A stretch of DNA of 64,000 nt from Zygaena filipendulae. Its lineage: Eukaryota; Arthropoda; Insecta; Lepidoptera; Zygaenidae. Positions within the stretch are counted from its first letter, which is position 1. Every line of letters starts with the position of its first letter. The notes beneath the pieces were generated by a model. It searched no databases. It saw only the letters and a list, made by a program, of their open reading frames with translations, and had not been told where the DNA came from. Location of the stretch: contig CAJRBF020000001.1 in the NCBI GenBank assembly GCA_907165275.2, positions 434,001 to 498,000 on the forward strand, in the 5' to 3' direction. Shown piece after piece: positions 60,774 to 64,000 of the stretch. The position numbers were made by a program, and so were the translations under genes.

Positions 60774-60846
60774 ATAAGTCGCGTCAAACAAAATTACTCA
60801 CATAATTGTAATCGAACTTCACTTTGTAAGTTCGTTTGATATTCAA
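60774..60846 (+). repeat. DIRS right terminal extension
   Basis: 73 bp outside the inverted repeat, beginning ATAAGTCGCGTCAAACAAAA and ending GATATTCAA. Exactly complementary to 60358-60430. The LINE-I flank follows. Confidence 0.8.
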
Positions 60847-60861
60847 ATATATCAACTAAAT

Positions 60862-62319
60862 CTAGTTCAATAAACTTATAACAGTAACAGAGATCCCCCA
60901 TAGATCAGCTGTTTTTTTAAGATTTATTGTCTTAAACACCTTGAAGATATCATATACACTTACATGGCTAAAACTGAATTCACTAGAACATTCTGGAACA
61001 TTTTCCTTAAGAAGTGACTCTGCAACGGGGGTAGAAGAGCCTAAAGTGCTGGTTAAAGAAACGGGTATTTTAGCGAAGAAGCTTTCAAACTCATTCGCGA
61101 CTTCCAAATCTGACTGAATGATTTTACCATTAATACATAGCTTAATGTTAGTGTCACCGGATTTAGCTTTACCTGTTTCTTCATTAATTACTTTCCATGT
61201 GGCTTTAACTTTATCATTACTATTTTTGATCTTTGAACTAATAAAATGGGACTTAGACAACATGCAAACTGTTTTGAAAATTTTTGAATATGATTTTACA
61301 TACTCTTTAAACTCTTCACTATGATTGAACTGCCTTTCATAGTATAACCCATATAACACTTGCCTACTTTTGTGTATTCCTACTGTTGCCCATTCGCTAA
61401 AGGCAGGACTGTTGGTAACTGTGATCACTTTAGAACTAAATATTGAGTTATAATGACGGTGAAACGTTTGAAAGAATGAATTATATAAGGAATTAGGATC
61501 AGAGTTTGACTGTGTAAAAGATAAGTTATTAATCAATTCTACCCGCATTCGCTCCAAGCGATCAGTGGTTACCGGCACATAATTAATTTTCCTTTTAGTT
61601 ACATGGTTTTTTATTATTTCAAAATTTATTAACTGACCGGAGTGGTCAGAGTCTAATTTGTTAATAATATTCTTGTGTTTGGGAACTACATCACTATAAA
61701 TATTATCCAAACAGGTTGACGTAGTAGTGCATATCCTAGTAGGCTCCATAAATAAATGTAAAAGATTGTGAGATTTGAATAAATTTAGAATATTACAAGA
61801 CAAGGATGTTTTTTCTAGAATGTTAATATTAAAATCTCCACAAACAAACAACTTCTTACCAGTATTACTTAACTTGCACAAAACAACATCCATAATTTCT
61901 GAAAAATAGGAGTAATCGCCAGAAGGAGGTCTATATACACAAACAACAATGAATTGCTCTAATTGTACACAGGCAAGCTCAATTATACATTCTACAGAGA
62001 GAGATACAATATCCTTCCTTTCTTTAAATTTAAGGTGTCTATTTATAAAAATTAATGACCCCCCATGTATTGCATTCACTCTGCAGAATGAGCTACCGAC
62101 CCTGTGATTACTGAAATTAAACATGAGCTGATGCCCCCTTAACCAGTGTTCTGTAATACACATAATACTAATATTCTCCGAATTCATGAATAATTTCAGC
62201 TCCAGCTGCTTGCCTGCTGTCAAACAATATATATTTTGATGCACCAGGTTAATACAATGAACATTTGAAGTATGCTTTTTCTTTGGACTCCCTTTCAAAC
62301 AATAATAATCATTTGTCAT
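60862..62319 (-). pseudogene. LINE-I ORF2: endonuclease, truncated before the RT core
   Basis: 485 codons. The endonuclease is complete with LVHQNIYCLTAGKQLELKLF, IMCITEHWL (Glu), VCVYRPPSGDYSYF, LFVCGDFNINIL, STCLDNIYSD and NKLDSDHSGQLI (SDH). The linker (YNSIFSSK, VKATWKVINEETGK, FESFFAKIPVSL) leads to INLKKTADLWGISVTVI, the first RT block. The frame then ends a few codons before the DIRS junction. The RT palm, including the catalytic Asp pair, is absent. The sequence matches CR1-type ORF2 proteins. Confidence 0.82.
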
Positions 62320-62371
62320 GTCAGATACTTAATTAGATTAGTGCCAGAGGTCATCTCTATTGTCTTATTAT

Positions 62372-63523
62372 TTAATTTAAATTATTTTGAATTAATTGTG
62401 ATGTCAATAAATTATCATCATATTGTATGTCCCAATTAGATGTCAATAAAATATCATTTTGTATGTCAAAATTGTTAGTTGTTAATTGTATGTCAAAATT
62501 ATTAATATTCATAATGTCATTGTTACCAATGTCATGTAACTGCTCAATAGAAGCAGAATAATTACTAGCCAAGTTCTTGGCTAAGATTTCAAAATAATAT
62601 GATAGCGCAACTGCTACCTGTCGCTTAAAACTATGAGAAAGGTAATAACTACCTTTTGTCAAATAATGATATTTATTACTAACAAAAGTGTTAGTGTCAA
62701 TTATATGGAACTTATCATTGTATTTTGAAATAGTGTATAGATATTCATTAAGCTTATATTTAATATTATTTTCTGCTTCTGGCAATGTCCTACAGTATGG
62801 GAATGTAAACAAAATTACCTTTTTTAAGTTGGAACTTAACAAATAATTACAATATTTAATAAGGTCTTTTTTGCCCACATTTCCCCTATTTTGAACAAAA
62901 ATAATTAAATTTGTGTAAGCTTTGAGATTACAGTTTAATGTTTTATTCATTATGACGTCAAAACATGCTGACGGTGAACAATTATTAAAAATAGAATGTC
63001 CCTTGAATTGAGAGTTTAGTATTGAGCCCATATTTCTCCCAATGTCATCGCTGAACATAATAGTATTTTGCAAAGAACTTAAAGACTGCTGAGAACAGGC
63101 ATTCGACCTGTCCTGCATTGAAATAGAAGGTTGGGAAGAGGGTTCACTCGTCTGCTGTGAATAACTAGAGCAAACATAACTAAATGAATTATTATTAACT
63201 TTTGAGTTAATGTGTTCTGTATTACAGTTTGATGGTTTTAAAAGGTTTTTCACTGCATTAGAGTACTCCCTGATCACCTGTTGAGAAGTTTCATATTTTT
63301 TATTGATGGATGTTAAAGAGTCTGTAAGTTGCTGAATCTTTAATTGTAGTTTTTTTGTGTCAGCTTCATGCTGTAACCTACTATTTTGTAATTTATTGGT
63401 ACATATTTCTAAATCGTCTAATAAAGTAATTTTTTCTTTACTTGCCTTTGCATACAAGGATACAGATTTATGACTTTTGTAACGGTACGCCCCCTCTAGG
63501 ACGCAGACATAGTCTATGCACAT
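62372..63523 (-). CDS. LINE-I ORF1: coiled coil and esterase-like domain
   Basis: 383 codons from an ATG at 63523. The N-terminal third is a charged coiled coil (LLDDLEICTNKLQNSRLQHE, LQLKIQQLTDSLTSINKKYE), followed by a Ser/Asn/Gln-rich linker. The C-terminal half (about residues 205-325; LIIFVQNRGNVGKKDLIKY, VILFTFPYCRTLPEAENNIK, DKFHIIDTNTFVSNKYHYLT, YYLSHSFKRQVAVALSYYF) has the layout of the SGNH/GDSL esterase domain known in CR1-group ORF1. GN lies in block III, and a late His in LSH lies where DxxH is usual. The block-I Gly-Asp-Ser is not obvious, so it may be inactive. No stop is visible. ORF2 begins about 50 bp downstream. Confidence 0.68.
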   Translation of the reverse strand: MCIDYVCVLEGAYRYKSHKSVSLYAKASKEKITLLDDLEICTNKLQNSRLQHEADTKKLQLKIQQLTDSLTSINKKYETSQQVIREYSNAVKNLLKPSNCNTEHINSKVNNNSFSYVCSSYSQQTSEPSSQPSISMQDRSNACSQQSLSSLQNTIMFSDDIGRNMGSILNSQFKGHSIFNNCSPSACFDVIMNKTLNCNLKAYTNLIIFVQNRGNVGKKDLIKYCNYLLSSNLKKVILFTFPYCRTLPEAENNIKYKLNEYLYTISKYNDKFHIIDTNTFVSNKYHYLTKGSYYLSHSFKRQVAVALSYYFEILAKNLASNYSASIEQLHDIGNNDIMNINNFDIQLTTNNFDIQNDILLTSNWDIQYDDNLLTSQLIQNNLN

Positions 63524-63702
63524 CTAGCCGGCGCGCCGCGCTCGCCGGCGCGCTCTAGCGGCGGCCTCGGGCCATGCGTTCAACATCCACTTCTCGCCGC
63601 ACTCCCGTATCGCGCGCATCTATGCTTTTTTTCGTTTTACCAATTATTATTGTAAACGCTGTGTCGCTAGTATTAATTTCCAATTATTGTACTTTACGAT
63701 AA
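63524..63702. other. Non-coding stretch with GC-rich palindromic core
   Basis: 63531-63570 is very GC-rich, with CCGGCGCGCC and GCCGGCGCGC words that can pair, in an otherwise AT-rich region. The rest shows no feature. It may be the 5' UTR and promoter of LINE-I. Confidence 0.45.
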
Positions 63703-64000
63703 TTACAGTGATTGCACAAAGTGTATTCTGTAAGTTTTATTGCTTATACTTTTTATTAATTTTTGAGTTTTCTTAATGTACCTGTTTATTTTTATATATT
63801 TTTTGAGTTTGTTCCTGCTACAATATAACAAATTAGTTGAGTGTTTAGAGGTTGTTATTGTCTCATCTTTTGTGAGATCTATAGTGGTGATTGGGTTACT
63901 TTTTGTAGCAGAAACCAACTGCGGGGCAATCTCCACCAATTCATGAAATAAGCTATCATTTTGCCGCACAGTGATATTCAGAGCAGCCTCTTCAAAGTCG
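63703..64000 (-). CDS. Unrecognised ORF, partial at the right edge
   Basis: The frame is open from the window edge (EEAALNITVRQNDSLFHELV) to a stop at 63703-63705. It is Ser/Thr/Lys-rich with a short acidic-hydrophobic N-terminal part and a basic C-terminus (NKLKKYIKINRYIKKTQKLI). I do not recognise a domain. It could be the N-terminal portion of LINE-I ORF1 separated by a frame change, the end of another mobile-element protein, or a host gene. The rest lies outside the window. Confidence 0.35.
   Translation of the reverse strand, partial: DFEEAALNITVRQNDSLFHELVEIAPQLVSATKSNPITTIDLTKDETITTSKHSTNLLYCSRNKLKKYIKINRYIKKTQKLIKSISNKTYRIHFVQSL

Larger units (their letters stand above)
47407..60846 (+). 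mobile_element. DIRS-type tyrosine-recombinase retrotransposon
   Basis: Inverted terminal repeats of about 192 bp (47407-47598 and 60572-60764) enclose gag, RT/RNase H and tyrosine recombinase ORFs on the plus strand. A 106-bp internal region at 60325-60430 is complementary to the right terminus (60774-60846). This is the internal complementary region typical of DIRS1-like elements. There is no target duplication, as expected for recombinase-mediated insertion. The extreme left terminus (about 40 bp predicted from the internal region) is missing. A BEL element (48750-55926) and a TA-target DNA transposon (57396-58462) interrupt it; without them all three ORFs are open. Confidence 0.9.
60847..63700 (-). 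mobile_element. LINE-I, CR1-like non-LTR retrotransposon, 3'-truncated
   Basis: Minus strand: ORF1 (62372-63523) and ORF2 (62319 down to 60862), separated by about 50 bp. ORF2 ends just after the start of the RT domain, next to the DIRS right end at 60846. The missing 3' part is not found on the other side of the DIRS element, so it was lost by something other than a simple insertion. The start of the element is uncertain because 63524-63700 is non-coding. Confidence 0.7.

Noticed and set aside
60325..60846. Two inverted copies of a small MITE with AAGTCGCGTC ends
   Set aside because: The exact complementarity to the right terminus and the position inside a DIRS element fit the internal complementary region. 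No target duplication supports a MITE.

Overview
The window reads as insect heterochromatin, most likely from a moth or butterfly. It is built almost entirely of transposable elements (TEs) inserted into one another. I found no host gene, no RNA gene and no CRISPR array. The lepidopteran call is an inference from four things: many copies of a CCCGCGGTTTCACCCGCG-type interspersed repeat that I associate with Lepidoptera, a LINE ORF1 carrying a baculovirus-FP-like domain, copia/gypsy/BEL/DIRS elements of insect type, and LINEs of Jockey and CR1-like groups. The nesting depth and a 546-bp satellite suggest a repeat-rich compartment (W chromosome or pericentric), but the sequence alone cannot prove that.

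Region 1 (1-9425). The outermost layer is a broken pogo/Tigger (DDE_1) transposase on the minus strand. A DNA transposon with perfect 28-bp TIRs and a TTA target duplication (14-8810, PIF/Harbinger-like) sits inside it. That element holds a copia retrotransposon (1792-8569, TSD GTGTT). The copia 5' LTR was then split by a 5'-truncated LINE fragment (6232-8431) that contains a 565-bp hairpin repeat.

Region 2 (10071-17112). A minus-strand LINE (LINE-A; ORF1 with PHD finger and FP-like domain, ORF2 endonuclease) is split by a second copia element (10561-14990). That copia has nearly identical LTRs and two in-frame stop codons.

Region 3 (17113-41714). An array of a 546-bp satellite is broken into three blocks by LINE-B (17989-22251) and by LINE-C (24705-40606). 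LINE-C is Jockey-like and is flanked by an 11-bp duplication of the satellite. It carries three insertions: two solo LTRs of one gypsy family with unusually long LTRs (26082-28296 and 35226-37353), and a young, apparently intact gypsy element (28700-34583) with identical LTRs and a small membrane-protein ORF ahead of gag. Removing each insertion restores an open LINE reading frame across the junction.

Region 4 (41715-47406). This is a 3' LTR and internal stub of another LTR element, followed by a truncated minus-strand gypsy element with a 2.7-kb 3' LTR and an integrase ORF.

Region 5 (47407-60846). A DIRS-type tyrosine-recombinase retrotransposon has inverted terminal repeats, an internal complementary region, a likely spliceosomal intron in gag, RT/RNase H and a complete tyrosine recombinase. 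It was interrupted by a BEL/Pao element with a fused baculovirus-F-like envelope domain (48750-55926) and by a deleted TA-target DNA transposon (57396-58462). Without those two insertions its ORFs are open.

Region 6 (60847-64000). A CR1-like LINE (LINE-I) has an esterase-like ORF1 and a truncated ORF2. An unrecognised partial ORF lies at the right edge.
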